NCBI GenBank assembly: GCA_027257055.1
Contig: JAPVLO010000122.1
Location: 1,426,001-1,490,000 of the forward strand
Length of the DNA: 64,000 nucleotides
Origin: Cephalopachus bancanus
Taxonomy: Eukaryota; Chordata; Mammalia; Primates; Tarsiidae
Reading direction: 5' to 3'
Position numbers and translations under genes: made by a program. Positions 1 to 25,811 of this stretch are shown piece after piece. Under the pieces are notes generated by a model, which ran no database searches, was not told the DNA's origin, and saw only the letters and a program-made list of their open reading frames with translations. Every line of letters starts with the position of its first letter. Within the stretch, counting starts at the first letter, position 1.

Positions 1-344
1 AGTAGAAGCAGGAAAATTGTAACTCACCTATCCCTTTGCAGCCACTGCTGCTGCTGCCTCTTCTATTTCTGTCTACCCTTTCAGGTGGAAAAGGCACTGG
101 AGTACATAAATCACCTCCAGCCAAATTGCCTAGATAGCTTTGGTAGTAAGTGTGACTACTGTTGTTCTCAGGGCAAAGGGTCCAGAAAGAAGCCCCAGCA
201 ATAGGGAAGTCAGCAAAACTTATCAAGATATTATCTTTCCTCTTCCTGCCCTCCCTTGTGTCTTGACACACCAGCTCAGCCTTCATTGTTAGAAATGATA
301 ATAAAGGCACCCCAACACCTCCAAATATGTCTGCTTGCCGACAG
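1..344 (+). other. GAD1: GAD1 intron (3' part)
   Basis: This is the end of the intron that precedes the first visible exon; it finishes with a CTTGCCGACAG acceptor. I recognise no repeat and no second exon in it. Confidence 0.85.
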
Positions 345-13451
<13,107 letters not shown>

Positions 13452-14730
13452 TCACCCTTCTCAGAATCTAAGTTTGTGAGAATGCCCTTTCCCCCTCTGA
13501 CACTCTAGAACAAACCTCTCTACAAGTTGCTGAAACACATAGGCCATTTCATTGAGGGAAAATATAATATCCTGAAGATTACTGTTAAAACCCTATTTAA
13601 GCTTGTTTGTTATAGTTAGCAGGAAATAATGTTCTTTTTAAAATGTTGCACATTAGGAAAACAGTATATATGTACAGTTATATATACCTCTCTCTATATA
13701 TATGTATAGTGAGTGCGGCTTAGTAATAGATCACAGCATGTTTCCCACTCCAAGAGAATACACTTCACCTTCAGCAGTTACTGAGGGGCTAAACATGCTG
13801 TAAACCAGCCTGCCCAACCACCACAGGAAAGCTGTTTTTCAAAATGCTGTGTCCTAGGGACCGAGGGAAATGTTGTCGGTGGAAATTGACCTCACTGTCA
13901 GTGTTTCTCCCATCTGAAGTAATGATGGATGAGAAAAAGCACCACCACATGACAAGAGTCACACCCTCCCCATTAGTATCCTGTTAGGGGAAAACAGTAG
14001 CATTGTTACAGGTGTACTATTGCTGTATTCTTAGAGATTAATTTGTGTAGATTGTGTACATTACTGTTGTCTAACCTTGGTGGGTGTGGGGAGGCAGAAC
14101 ACGTGTAATGATGTCAATGACTGTTTAATTGTAGGTCAATGAAATATTTGCTTATTTATATTCAGAGATTTACCATGTTAAAGAGGCATCTTGTATTTTC
14201 TCCCCATTTGTAATGTATCTTATTTATATACTAATGAAGTAAGTTCTGAATATGGTTTATGGTATTTTCGTGCATTTGTGAGCCAAAGAGAAAAGATTAA
14301 AATTAGTGAGAACTGTATTTATATATGAATGCCCTTAAAATAATGATTTAAGAATTTTATTGTCTGTAAAAGAATTCTGATACTGTACATAGAGTCATAT
14401 ATATATATGGAAACCCTGTGACTTATATAGCGCCTGCTCTTCTATTCCCCTCTCTGTCTGGCTGTACGTCTGGTGTTCTCAATGCTTTTCTAGTAACTGT
14501 TGATTGATAACTAGACCTCCTGTAATTTTGTAGTAGTTCATGACCAATCCCTGTGACTCGCTTAGCTGAAACCTAAGGCAATGTTTCTGAAGACCTTCCG
14601 AAGAGCTCAGATAAATTGACCAGGCTCACAACTGTTTTTGAAGAAAGGAAATTCACACTGTGCGTTTTAGAGTATACAAGAAGAATACAAATAAATAAAA
14701 AATATTCTCCATGGAGAATTTGAACAAAAC
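13452..14730 (+). other. GAD1: GAD1 3' UTR
   Basis: No repeat interrupts this stretch. It is AT-rich, with several ATTTA words and TTATTTATAT near 14150 and 14220, and short TA microsatellites near 13690 and 14400. The 3' boundary is placed just after the overlapping poly(A) signals at 14690-14699. A longer form to about 14930 is possible. Confidence 0.85.
14690..14699 (+). promoter_or_regulatory. GAD1: GAD1 poly(A) signals
   Basis: Two overlapping AATAAA hexamers (14690-14695 and 14694-14699) lie about 1.24 kb after the stop codon. Confidence 0.75.
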
Positions 14731-15209
14731 TTTCTTCCAGTTTATGTTTCACACCAATATTTCCGATTATAGCTACTCAGATCACCCACACCCCATCCAC
14801 TAGCTGGTTTTAAGGTCATGCTCAGTACCCTGATTAGCTGAGAGACTCAACCCACTGTCATAGGCTCCTGAGCCCCTCATCTATAAAATCATTATGACTG
14901 TAACTAAATAAAATTTGTAGTTCAATCCTTGAGAAAGAAAAGCCATCTGTTTCTCATTTTCTATTTGCATCTTGGAGTTTCATTCATTCAGTCATTCAAC
15001 AAATAGTTTCTTCCTCTATATCAGGCACTGAGTATACATGGCAGACAAATATTCCTTCAGGTGGGGATCTTATATCACTTGATGTCAGTGGTAACTGAAT
15101 GCCTCTAAAAGCATGGAATCACACCTTTCTTATGCCTGTACAGTGGTCCCAGTTCACTTCCTTGGGAAATATATTTTGGTGCTAGATCATTAGGAAATAG
15201 GGCCCATTT
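14731..15209. other. intergenic, start of the downstream region
   Basis: Unique sequence with an L2-like patch near 14985-15060 (TCATTCAGTCATTCAACAAA, TCAGGCACTGAGTATACATG). Confidence 0.6.
14907..14912 (+). promoter_or_regulatory. GAD1: possible distal GAD1 poly(A) signal
   Basis: A further AATAAA before any repeat begins. It could end a longer transcript; the sequence alone does not decide this. Confidence 0.35.
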
Positions 15210-15222
15210 TCTGTCATATTCT

Positions 15223-15510
15223 TTTTTTTTTTTTTGAGTTGGAGTCTCACCCTGTCGCCCAGACTGGAGTGCAGTGCCCACTCCCGGCCACCGCAGCCTC
15301 GACCTGCTGGGCTCCGGCGATCCTTCCGCCTCAGCCTTCCGAGCAGCCGGAATCACAGGCGCGCGCTATCACGCCCGGCTAATTTTTTGATTTATTGTAG
15401 AGATGAGGTCTCAACTGCCCAGGCGGGTCTCGAACCCGCAGGCTCAGGCAATCCACTCACCTCAGCCTCCCAAAGGCGCGGGATTACAGGCTGAGCCACC
15501 GAGCCCGGCT
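15223..15510 (-). mobile_element. Alu, young lineage-specific copy
   Basis: Nearly intact antisense Alu with CACTCCCGGCCACCGCAGCC and CGGGTCTCGAACCCGCAGG. Flanked by a perfect 13 bp duplication TCTGTCATATTCT at 15210-15222 and 15511-15523. Confidence 0.96.
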
Positions 15511-15523
15511 TCTGTCATATTCT

Positions 15524-16022
15524 ATTAAACTATAGTAATACTATCTCATGCAATACCTATTTAGTATGTGTAGGGATTAAAGAAGAATCATTTGTAATTA
15601 GCATACTGATTGCATGCGTAACCATTGTATTAAACAACTGGACTTCACAGGGAATGATCATAAAGTCATTTTATTCTTTCTCCCACTATTCATTCAAATC
15701 CCCTCTGTGGGCTGATTTTTCCATGCCCCTATTTGAATTTGGGTCAATCCCATAGCTTTTCTGGCCTGTCCGGAACAAGAACAGTCTCGTTTTTGCAGCT
15801 AAAGGTCCAGTTCAATGTAATAAGCAAAGCTTCAAATGTTTATACAATATAGAGTTTCTCCCCTCCCCAAATCTGGCATTGTTTCCACTGCAAGCCTCCA
15901 GTGGCCAGGGGAGCGAAGTGGTGGTGGGTATGGTCATCTTTTCTTTTGATTCATCTTTCTACTCCTGTGTTTCCTCATTTAGTGTCAGGTGTAAGGGAAG
16001 AAAGGGTTAAAGTGACAAAGTG
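15524..16022. other. intergenic unique sequence
   Basis: I see no repeat, gene or regulatory motif that I can support. Confidence 0.6.
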
Positions 16023-16316
16023 TATGGCCAAGTGTGGTGTCTCAAGCCTGTAATTCCAGCACTTTGGGAGGCCAAGGTGAGAGAATTGCCTGTGCTCAAG
16101 GGCTCAAGACCATTCTGGGCAACTTGGCGAGACCTCGTCTTTACAATTAAAAAAAAAATTAGCCTGGCATGGTAGTGCATGCCTGTAGTTCCAGCTACTT
16201 AGAAGACTGAGGCAGAAGGATTGCCTGAGCCCAGCAGGTCAGGGCTGCGGTAGCTGTGAGCGTGCCACTGCACTTCAGCCTGGGTGACAGAGTGAGACTC
16301 CAACTCAAAAAAAAAG
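16023..16316 (+). mobile_element. Alu, full length, older
   Basis: Sense Alu from GGCCAAGTGTGGTGTCTC to the A tail after CTCCAACTC. Imperfect flanking repeat AGTGACAAAGT / AGTGATAAAGT. Confidence 0.92.
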
Positions 16317-16416
16317 TGATAAAGTTACAATTTTATGCAGTTGCTAAATTGTTATCTGGCATTGAGACCCCTGGAACATGAGTTATGAGGTTTTTTTGGG
16401 GGGGGGTGTTGGGTGT

Positions 16417-16705
16417 TTTTTTTTTGAGTCAGAGTTTCACTCTGTCACCCAGGCTGGAGTGCAGTGGCATGCTCACAGCCACTGCAGCCTCGACCTGCTG
16501 GGCTTATGAGATTCTTCCGCCTCAGTCTTCCAAGTAGCTGGAACTACAGGTACATGCCACCATGCCTGGCTAATTTTTTGATTTATTGTAGAGACGAGGT
16601 TTTACCATGTTGCCCAGGCTGGTCTCAAACTCATGGGCTTAGGCAATCCTCTTGTCTCTGCCTCTCAAAGTGCTGGAATTACAGGCATGAACCACTGTGC
16701 CCAGC
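16417..16705 (-). mobile_element. Alu, full length
   Basis: Antisense Alu after a T tract, from GAGTCAGAGTTTCACTCTGT to AACCACTGTGCCCAGC. Confidence 0.92.
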
Positions 16706-16737
16706 TGAGATTGTTTTATAATGGGACAATTTTTCTG

Positions 16738-17697
16738 GAAGATTTTAAAAATTAAGGTAAAATTTAGACACAATAAAATTTACTCTGTAAAGTACACTAT
16801 ATATGATTTTCTGTGAATTTTGACAAACCCAATGTCCCTTTGTACTCAACACCTCCCCTAACCCCAGCCCCTGGCAACTTCTGCTTTGTTTTCTGTCCCT
16901 AAAGTTTTGCCTTTCCCATCATATAAATGGAATCATATAATATGTAGTCTTTTGAGTCTGGCTTATTTCACTTAACATAAAGTGTTTGAAGTTGACCTGT
17001 ATTGTCTGTATCAGTGTTTATTCCTTTTTTTTTTTTTTTTTTTTGCCAGCGGTTCACTCCATTGTCCCAGGCTGAAGGGCAGTGGCACTGTCACAGCTCA
17101 CCACAGCCTCAACCTCCTGGGCTCAAGTGAACCTCCTACCTCAGCCTCCTGAGAGGCTGAGACTATAGGCCTGTGCCACTGTGCCAGACTAATTTTTTTA
17201 TTTTCTGTAGAGACAAGGTCTCATTATGTTGTCCAGGTTGGTCTCAAAGCCCTGGGCTCAAGTGATCATCTCGCCTTGGCCTCCCAAAGTGCTAGGATTA
17301 CAGGCATGAGCCACTGCACCTGGCCTGTTTATTCCTTTTCATTACAGCATAATATTTCATTTGTACAGATGTACCCCAGTTTGTTTATCCATCCCCCAGC
17401 AGAGGGAAATTTGGGTTGTTTCCAGTTTCTGGCGATTAAAATAAAGCTACAGGAAAAATGGTTGGGGAGATTTTGGTGTGAACATAGATTTCGTTTAACT
17501 TAAGTACCTAGGTGGAGATTGCTAGATCACAGCATGTTTAACTTTATAAGAAACTGCCATACTGAGTTCTGAGTAGTATCATTTTGCATTCTCACCAGCA
17601 ATGCACAAATTTTCTAGTTGCTCTGTATTCTTGCTGACACTTGGTATTGTCCTTTTTTTTTAAATTTTAGCCATTATGAAAGTCGTAGCCGGTGGGA
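16738..17697 (-). mobile_element. L1 LINE 3' part, old (interrupted by Alu)
   Basis: Antisense L1M-type sequence: TCATATAAATGGAATCATAT, TCTGGCTTATTTCACTTA, GTTTGTTTATCCATCCCC and ATTCTCACCAGCAATGCAC are all L1 words. An Alu splits it at 17028-17325. Confidence 0.85.
17028..17325 (-). mobile_element. Alu inserted in L1
   Basis: Antisense Alu flanked by the duplication TGTTTATTCCTTTT at 17014-17027 and 17326-17339. Confidence 0.95.
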
Positions 17698-17872
17698 TTT
17701 TTTTTTTTTTTTTTTTCTAGAAACAGGGTCTCACTCTGTCACCTAGGCTAGAGTGCAATGGAGCAATCATAGCTCACTGTAGCCTGGAACTCCTATCCTC
17801 AAAGGATCCTCCTGCCTTCGCCTCCCAAAGATCTGGGATTATAGCCTTCAACCACCATGCCTGGGCAGCATC
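17698..17872 (-). mobile_element. Alu, shortened (monomer-like)
   Basis: T tract followed by about 160 bp of antisense Alu, from AACAGGGTCTCACTCTGTCA to ACCACCATGCCTGGGC. It is either a monomer or a dimer with a large internal deletion. Confidence 0.8.
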
Positions 17873-18099
17873 TTGTAGTTTTAATTTGTTCTTTCATGCA
17901 TCACTTTTGAAGGGTCCCACTGGGGTTCTCCACCTCATCACACAAAAGGCAGTGACAGTTTCTCCTCCTGCAGCTACTTAGGATGCGGTCCTGAGCCCCT
18001 GACAATCCACACTGTCCAGATCTTTTGTGTTGGGATCACTTCCCCTCCAAACAGTCCTTTTGGATGGGACCCCTTTTATTTAAAATCAGTTATTTTACA
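17873..18099. other. intergenic unique sequence
   Basis: Short stretch between an Alu and an L1 fragment; nothing recognised. Confidence 0.5.
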
Positions 18100-18427
18100 T
18101 AAGGCGAGTTTTTAAACATATGTATGTAAGACAAAGAGTGGCAACATTATGCCTGAGGACCCACTCTTCAGCCTAAGATATAGAACATTATCAGTATCTT
18201 AGCGCTCTCTAACCCCTCATGAGCCCTTCCCTAATTGGATGCTACCCCCTCTCTAAGAAGTTATCACTATTCTGAATTTTGTGTTAATTACGCTTTTTTG
18301 GGGTTACTTTACCATATATAGAGATATAGACATACACATAGCTATATGTTTGGATTCTTTTTGCTTGGCTGTATCCGGCTTTGCACTTTACATAAATGGA
18401 ATAATACAGACATTATATACTTGTCAC
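18100..18427 (-). mobile_element. L1 LINE 3' UTR-like fragment
   Basis: Antisense L1M 3' words: GAACATTATCAGTATCTTAG, CTAAGAAGTTATCACTATTC and CACTTTACATAAATGGAATA. It is probably the 3' end of the L1 that continues after 20180. Confidence 0.7.
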
Positions 18428-18729
18428 TTTTTTTTTTTTTTTTTTGAGTTGGAGTCTCACCCTGCCGCCTAGGCTGGAGTGCAATGACACGCTCACAGTC
18501 ACTGCAGCCTTGACCTGCTGGGCTCAGGCAATCCTTCTGCCTCAGCCTTCCAAGTAGCTGGAACTACGGGCATACACTACCATGCCCGGCTAGCTTTTTT
18601 CATTTATTGTAGAGACAAGGTCTCGCCATGTTGCTCAGGCTGGTCTCAAACCCCTGGGCTCAGGCTATGCTCTCGCCTCAGCCTCCCAAAGTGCTGGAAT
18701 TACAGGCTTGAGCCACCACATTCAGCCAG
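18428..18729 (-). mobile_element. Alu inserted in L1
   Basis: Antisense full-length Alu with the duplication CTTGTCAC at 18420-18427 and 18730-18737. Confidence 0.95.
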
Positions 18730-18806
18730 CTTGTCACCAATATTATGATTTTGTGGGTCCAGAGCTAACTTAGGGAGACTTTGTGCAGTTTAAAAACAAA
18801 CAAACA

Positions 18807-19121
18807 GCCGGGCTCAGTGGCTCAGCCTGTAATCCCGCGCCTTTAGGAGGCCGAAGTGAGTGAATTGCCTGAGCCTGCGGGTTCGAGACCAGCCTGGGCA
18901 ACTTGGCGAGACCTCATCTCTACAATAAATCAAAATTAGCCAGGCGTGGTAGCGCGCACCTGTAATTCCCGCTACTTGGAAGGCTGAGGCGGAAGGATCG
19001 CCGGAGCCCAGCAGGTCGAGGCTGCGGTGGCCGGAAGCAGCCACTGCACTCCAGTCTGGGCAACAGAGTGAGACTCCAACTCAAAAACAAACAAACAAAC
19101 AAACAAACAAACAAACAAAAT
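18807..19121 (+). mobile_element. Alu, young lineage-specific copy with (CAAA)n tail
   Basis: Sense Alu from GCCGGGCTCAGTGGCTCAGC. The right arm has GGTGGCCGGAAGCAGCCACT and CTCCAGTCTGGGC, marking the younger subgroup. The tail is a (CAAA) microsatellite at about 19086-19121. Confidence 0.94.
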
Positions 19122-19126
19122 AACCC

Positions 19127-19756
19127 AGCTGGGCACTGTAGCTCAAGCCTGTAATCTCAGCACTTTGGGAGGCCAAGACAAGAGGATTGTTGAGCCCAGT
19201 TAGAGATCAGTCTAGGCAACACGGTGAAACTCATCTCTACAAAAAAAAATTAAAAAGGCCAGTCACAGTGGCTCACAGTTATAATCCCAGCACTTCGGGA
19301 GGTCAAGGTGAGAGGATTGCCTGAGCCCATGGGTTCGAGACCAGCCTGGGTAACTTGGTGAGACCTTATCTCTATAATAAATTTAAAAATTAGCCGGGCA
19401 CGGTAGTGCATGCCTGTAGTTCCAGCTACTTAAGGCTGAGGTAGAAGGATCGCCTGAGCCCAGCAGGTCAAGGCTGTGGTGGCTGTGAGCGTACCACTGC
19501 ACTCCAGCCTGGATAACAGAGTGAGACTTGGACTCAAAAATAAATAAATAAATAAAATTTTAAAACTATCTAGGCGTGGTGGTATGGACCTGTAATCCCA
19601 GCTACTCAGGAGGCTGAGGCTGGAGGATCGCCCGAGCCCAGTAGGTTAAGGCTGCCGTAAGCCGTGATCTTGTTACTGTCACTGCACTCCAGCCTGTGGG
19701 ACAGAGTGAGATCCCCAACTCAAAAAATAATAATAATTAATTATTAAATAATTTTT
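19127..19756 (+). mobile_element. Alu (outer), split in its linker
   Basis: The left arm is 19127-19256 and the right arm resumes at about 19557 with CTAGGCGTGGTGGTATGGAC. The break is in the A-rich linker between the arms. Confidence 0.88.
19257..19556 (+). mobile_element. Alu (inner)
   Basis: Complete sense Alu from GGCCAGTCACAGTGGCTCAC to an AAATAAATAAATAAA tail, lying in the A-rich linker of another Alu. Confidence 0.9.
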
Positions 19757-19969
19757 TAAAAACAAAAAAGTTGCTCCTTCCTTGGGAAATAAGCATTCCT
19801 GTGCCAGTGGAGCTGGAGCAGATTTTAGCACAGAGATTTTAGTGCCTACTCAAGCCATTGGCACAGCCGGCTGGCAAAGCCTTTTGTGGTAGAGTTATGT
19901 TTTTGAGATTCACCTTTGATGATGACTGTAGCTGTAATTCATTCATTTTTATGGCCGAAATGCTATTAC
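19757..19969. other. intergenic unique sequence
   Basis: Nothing recognised apart from the A/T-rich Alu tail at its start. Confidence 0.5.
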
Positions 19970-20180
19970 ATTGCATGATTCATAGAAGAGAGAACACAAA
20001 TGGTTCACAATAATGTGAAAAGATACTCAGCCTCATTTGTAATCAGGGAAAGACAAATTAAGTCCACAGTGAGATACTATTTTATACTATTTATACTATT
20101 TGCCACCAGACTAGCAAAAATTTTAGGCCAAGTGGTGATGAAGTTACTTTGGTCAATATATCCATTCTATTGGGTTAGAT
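19970..20180 (+). mobile_element. L1 LINE ORF2 fragment
   Basis: Sense L1 words: AAAAGATACTCAGCCTCATT, TCAGGGAAAGACAAATTAAG and CAGTGAGATACTATTTTATA. It is opposite in orientation to the L1 sequence around it. Confidence 0.75.
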
Positions 20181-20235
20181 AGATGAGTTTTTCCTTTTGT
20201 TTGCCTGTAGGGACAATGTTACTATAAGCATTCTT

Positions 20236-20565
20236 GCCGGGCTCAGTGGCTCAGCCTGTAATCCCTCACCTTTGGGAGGCTGAGGTGAGTGAATTGCCTG
20301 AGCCCGTGGGTTCGAGACCCGCCTGGGCAACTTAGCAAGACCTCATCTCTACAGTAAATCAAAAACTTTTCCAGATGTGGTAGCGCACGCCTGTAGTTCC
20401 AGCTACTTGGAAGGCTGAGGCGGAAGGATCGCTGGGGCCCAACAGGTCGAGGCTGCGGTGGCCGGGAGCGGCCACTACACTCCAGTCTGGGCAACAGAGT
20501 GAGACTCTGACTCGAAAAAATAATAATAATAAATAAATAAATAAATAAAAATAAATAAATAAAAA
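20236..20565 (+). mobile_element. Alu, young lineage-specific copy
   Basis: Sense Alu with GGTTCGAGACCCGCCTGGGC and GTGGCCGGGAGCGGCCACTA, and a long AATAAATA tail. Perfect 15 bp duplication ACTATAAGCATTCTT at 20221-20235 and 20566-20580. Confidence 0.97.
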
Positions 20566-20916
20566 ACTATAAGCATTCTTGTGCTTGTTTTCTGGGGCAT
20601 GTGTGCAAAAGTTTTTCTAAGGTTTTTACCTAGAAGTGAAGTATCTGTGTAGTAGGGTACGTGTTGAACTTTATGGAGTAAAGCAGAGTGCTCATACCAA
20701 GTTCCAGGTCAACCTGCAGTGCACATTGTTCTGTGATTTCACCATCACTTGGCTTTTAATGTTTCCCAGTCTGGTGGGTATGAAATAGTATTTCATTGTA
20801 AATTGAATTTGTCTCCCCATGATTACAAATAATATTGGGCATCTTTTCACATTACTATGAATTCTTTGTGTTCTCTCATCTATGAATGCCTAAATCATGG
20901 CCTTTGTCCAATTTTC

Positions 20917-21255
<339 letters not shown>

Positions 21256-21263
21256 TAATTCTT

Positions 21264-21573
21264 TTTTTTGTTTTGTTTGTTTTTTTGTTGTTGTTTTTGA
21301 GTTGGAGTCTCACTCTGTCGCCCAGACTGGAGTGCAGTGGCCGCTCCCGGCCACCGCAGCCTCGACCTGCTGGGCTCCGGCGATCCTTCCGCCTCAGCCT
21401 TCCGAGTAGCCGGAATTACAGGCATGCGCTACCACGCCCAGCTGATTTTTTGATTTATTGTAGAGATGAGGTCTCGCTGCCCAGGCGGGTCTCGAACCCG
21501 CGGGCTCAGGCAATCCACTCACCTCAGCCTCCCAAAGGCGCGGGATTACAGGCTGAGCCACCGAGCCCGCCTC
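21264..21573 (-). mobile_element. Alu, young lineage-specific copy
   Basis: Antisense Alu with GTGGCCGCTCCCGGCCACCG, the reverse of the younger right-arm signature. Duplication CCTTAATTCTT at 21253-21263 and 21574-21584. The long open frame across this and the preceding Alu is not a gene. Confidence 0.96.
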
Positions 21574-21780
21574 CCTTAATTCTTTAGGTATTCTTTATAT
21601 ATTCCAAATACAAGTTCTTTATGATTATATGTTTGGCAAATATGTTCCCATTTGGGGCTTGCCTTTTCACTTAATTAATGAATGGTCTTTTTTGAAAACA
21701 TAAGAAATTGAATGTAGTAAAACTTATCCATTTGTTATGGTTTAGGCTTTTTTGTGTGTCTTCTTTAAGAAGTTATTTCT

Positions 21781-22082
<302 letters not shown>

Positions 22083-23126
22083 CACCACTAAATAAATTCT
22101 TCCCTATCCCAAAGTCATAAAATATCCCCAGATATTGGCTTCTACGTCTTAAGGTTTTATGCCTTTCACATTTAGTTCTTTAATCCACTTTGAACTGATT
22201 TTTGTGTTTGGTTCTTCTATGAGACTAAAAGGGCTATTTATAGCCCTTCATTCTTCTATATACATTTTATCAAGTCATTCTAAAAAAAACTGTTGGAATT
22301 TTTTTTGGAATTTCATTGACTCTGTGGATCAGTTGAAGAACACTAATATCTTTTCAATATTGAGTAGAGTAGCATAATGCATATCTTCATTTAACTAAGT
22401 CATCTTTAACATCTTTCAATAGCTTCATTATGAACATGCAGAACTTTTAATAGATTTATTCCTAGGTGCTTTCTATTGTTATTTTAAATGGCATATTTTT
22501 TTAAATTACGTTTTCTAACGAATTGTTGCTGATACATAAATATGTAGTTGCCTTTTGGATAATTATTTTGTATTTAGAAAACTTACTAAAGCATAAATAA
22601 TCTGGTTATCTACTGCTTTCCAAACAGACAAATATACCCCTTATGGATAATGACAACTTTGCTTATTCATTTCTGATTATTATAACTCTTTTTTTTTAAC
22701 CCTTGATATACTGCACAGACCAGGTATCCAATACAGTGTGGAAAAGAAGTGTTGGTAGCAGGCATCCTTACCTTATTCCTGATATCAGAGGGAATGCTTT
22801 TACCAGTTACCATTTGGTTTTATATTCCATTTAGTTAGATGCCCTTCATTGGGTTAAAGACCTTTATTTTTATTATTATTTTGCTAAGAGTCTGTGTATT
22901 AAATAAATACTAATTTCATCAATAACTCTTTCTGCATTTATTGAGATGATCATGCCTTTCTTCTTTATTTGCTTATGTGGTATTATTCATAAATTAAGTT
23001 TTCCATGTCATCTTGAGTCAGTTTTTACAAGTTGTATTTTTTCAGGAATGTACACATATTTTAAGTTTTCAGATTTATTGGCATAAAGTTGTCGATAATA
23101 TTCTATTTTTAAAATCTGTCTTAGTA

Positions 23127-23416
23127 GGGCACAGTGGCTCACACCTGTAATCCCAGTAATTTGGGAGGCAGAGGCAAGATGACTGCCTGGGCTCAGGGAT
23201 TCGAGATCAACCTGAGCAACATGGCGATACCTTGTCTCTACAATAAATCAAAAAATTAGCCATGCGTGGTGGCACATGCCTGTGGTTCCAGCTACTTAGA
23301 AGGCTGAGGGAGAAGGATCACCTGAGCCTAGCAGGTCGAGGCTGCATGAGCGTGCCACTGCACTCCAGGCTGGGCGATGGAGTGAGACTTCAACTCAAAA
23401 AATAAAAATAAAAACA
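23127..23416 (+). mobile_element. Alu inserted in L1
   Basis: Sense Alu with TCTACAATAAATCAAAAAAT linker; short duplication TTAAAATC on either side. Confidence 0.93.
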
Positions 23417-23880
23417 TTAAAATCCATTTTATCTGTAGTTACAGTCCCCGTTTTTCTTAATAGTGTTATTTGTGTATTCTTTCTTTTGTTATTGATTAAT
23501 CTTAGCAAAGGTTTGTCAGTTTCACTAGCTTTTCAGAAAATGTCAATACTCAGTTGTATGACTGCTTTTTACTTTACTAATTGATCTTTCTATATTTATT
23601 GTTTCCTTCCCTTTACTTAAAAATATATTTTTTTTGTTTCATCTGCTGTTCCAGTTTCTAGTTTCTCAGGTTGTATGCATAGGTCATTAACTTTGAGCCT
23701 TTCTTCTTTTCTAATGGAAGCTTTAAGAATACGTATTTCCCTACAAGCATCCTTTTAACTATATACGTCAAAGTCTGACACATATTTTGTTATCATTTGA
23801 TTCTAGATATGATGGATTTATCAATTTTCTCTTACAGTTTGTCAACTTTTGCTCTACTATTAAATACAAGCAAGTTTATA

Positions 23881-24171
23881 AATTTTTTTTTAGTCAGAGT
23901 CTCACTCTTGTTGCCCAGGTTGGAGTGCAGTGGCACGCTCACAGCCACTGCAGCCTTGAACTGCTGTGCTCAGGAGATCCTTCCACCTCAGCTTTCCAAG
24001 TAGCTGGAACCACAGGCATGCCCCACCATGCCCAGCTGATTTTTTGATTTATTGTAGAGACAAGGTCTCGCCATGTTGCTCAGGCTGGTCTTGAACCCCT
24101 GAAGTCAGGCAATCCTCTTCTGGCCTCTGCCTCCCAAAGTGCTAGAATTACAGGCATGAACCACCGTGCCC
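23881..24171 (-). mobile_element. Alu inserted in L1
   Basis: Antisense Alu; duplication AGCAAGTTTATA at 23869-23880 and 24172-24183. Confidence 0.95.
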
Positions 24172-24900
24172 AGCAAGTTTATAATTTTCATATTTTTTCT
24201 GGTGATTTAAAACTTTTATCACCATGTAGTGACAAACTTTTTTTGACTTTTTACTTAATAGTCTATTTTGTCTGATATGAATATAGCTATTCTACATTTC
24301 TTTAGATTTATTTGCCTGATATATATTTTCTTCTCCTTGAATTATAATATTTCTTGATCCTTATGTGTTAGGTTTGTCTTGTATAAATGGCCTAGAGCTA
24401 GATTTTATCATTTTTTCATTTTTGTCTTTTAATTCAAGGATATCATTCACTTCACTTATTGTAATTACTGATATATTTGGATTTAATTATATCATCTTAT
24501 TTTGTGCTATTTGTTCCATTTTTTTGTTGTTGTTGTTCTTGCTTTTTCTCCTTCCTTGTCAAAAGAATAGGATTAATGAGGTTTGGTTTTTGTTTCTTTT
24601 GTTCTTCTATTTTTTTCCCCTCTGCTCAGAGGTTATACTCTCTCTGTTTTTCATTGGTTACCCTAGATGTAATAGCATGAATACTTTACCACATCAAAAG
24701 TTAATAATTTTACTCTCCTCATAAATCTTATAAGAGCCTTAGCATATGTTTACTCTGATCATACTCTTCCCAATATATATGCCAATGTTATTCAGTCTCT
24801 TTTTTTAACCTCACAGCTTGTACATTATTAATAATTTTATTCAGTTGATTTTTTATTAGATATGCCCATATATTTATTACTCCATTTGTGCATAATTCCT

Positions 24901-25811
24901 TCTTACATCTCAGACCTTTTATTTTGGTCATTTTCCTTCTCTTTATCTGCATGTGTTTGAACTTTTATTGAAGCCTATTAATAACCCCTCCTTGAGAATG
25001 GGCTCTCCGACTTTGTCTGCTTTGTGGGCATTATTTGTGAGGCTGATTTGAAAGCACAGTGATCCACGTGCTTTGCTGTCTTAAGGACAGGAACAGTAAT
25101 TATTAGACAAGACAGACTTTGTTAAACAGGAAATGTTCCAGTCACACCAAAGGGCTCTGCTTTGAGGCATGTCTGTTATCTCTTATGCATGAAGGAAGCT
25201 AGATACATACATCAAATTTACCTGCCAGAATCAAAATGTTTTAATCTGAGCAAAATGAGGTAAAGCATGTTAATAAAGAAAATCTCACTTTTGGGAGATT
25301 GGGTTGAAGAGCAGAATTTTTAATAATAAATGTGGTAGGCAAAGTTTCTTTAATACTCTAGTAAAACTACTTCAAAACTCCTATTCCTTGTTTCCTCATT
25401 CTCCATAATGGACATTTGTGTTTTATGCTTATCTGGTATCTATTCTTTCTTGTTCTGGTCATATCACCCTTATTTTTCTTTGAGAAAATATTTTTTCTTT
25501 ATTCTTGCTCAATGAGGGTTGGAAGGATGAACCCACACTCTGATTCCAGAGGTGGTCACCTGACTCGAATGTGGTCAATCAGGGAATTCCCTCCCCTGGG
25601 CCACAAGAATGGACACTTGACACTAGACAGGCAGGTGAGATTCCTAAACTGATATCATGAAGCCCCAGACCAGTAAGGAGCCCATGAGCAAAGCACTGGG
25701 AAACTAAGCAGTATTGGCCTTAACACAAGAGATGGCACGTGGGCCCCATCCTAGAAGCCCACACTTGTTCACCCTAAGATTCTTTAATAATGGCTGAGCT
25801 TACCTGAAGGG
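24901..25811. other. intergenic, mostly unclassified
   Basis: L1 similarity fades after about 24,900-25,000. Beyond that I see no named repeat and no coding signal. Confidence 0.5.

Noticed and set aside
82..150. Exon-like stretch between TTTCAG and GTAAGT
   Set aside because: The translation does not match the expected GAD67 residues before Gly252 (the segment ending in FSPG), so the splice-like sites are chance.
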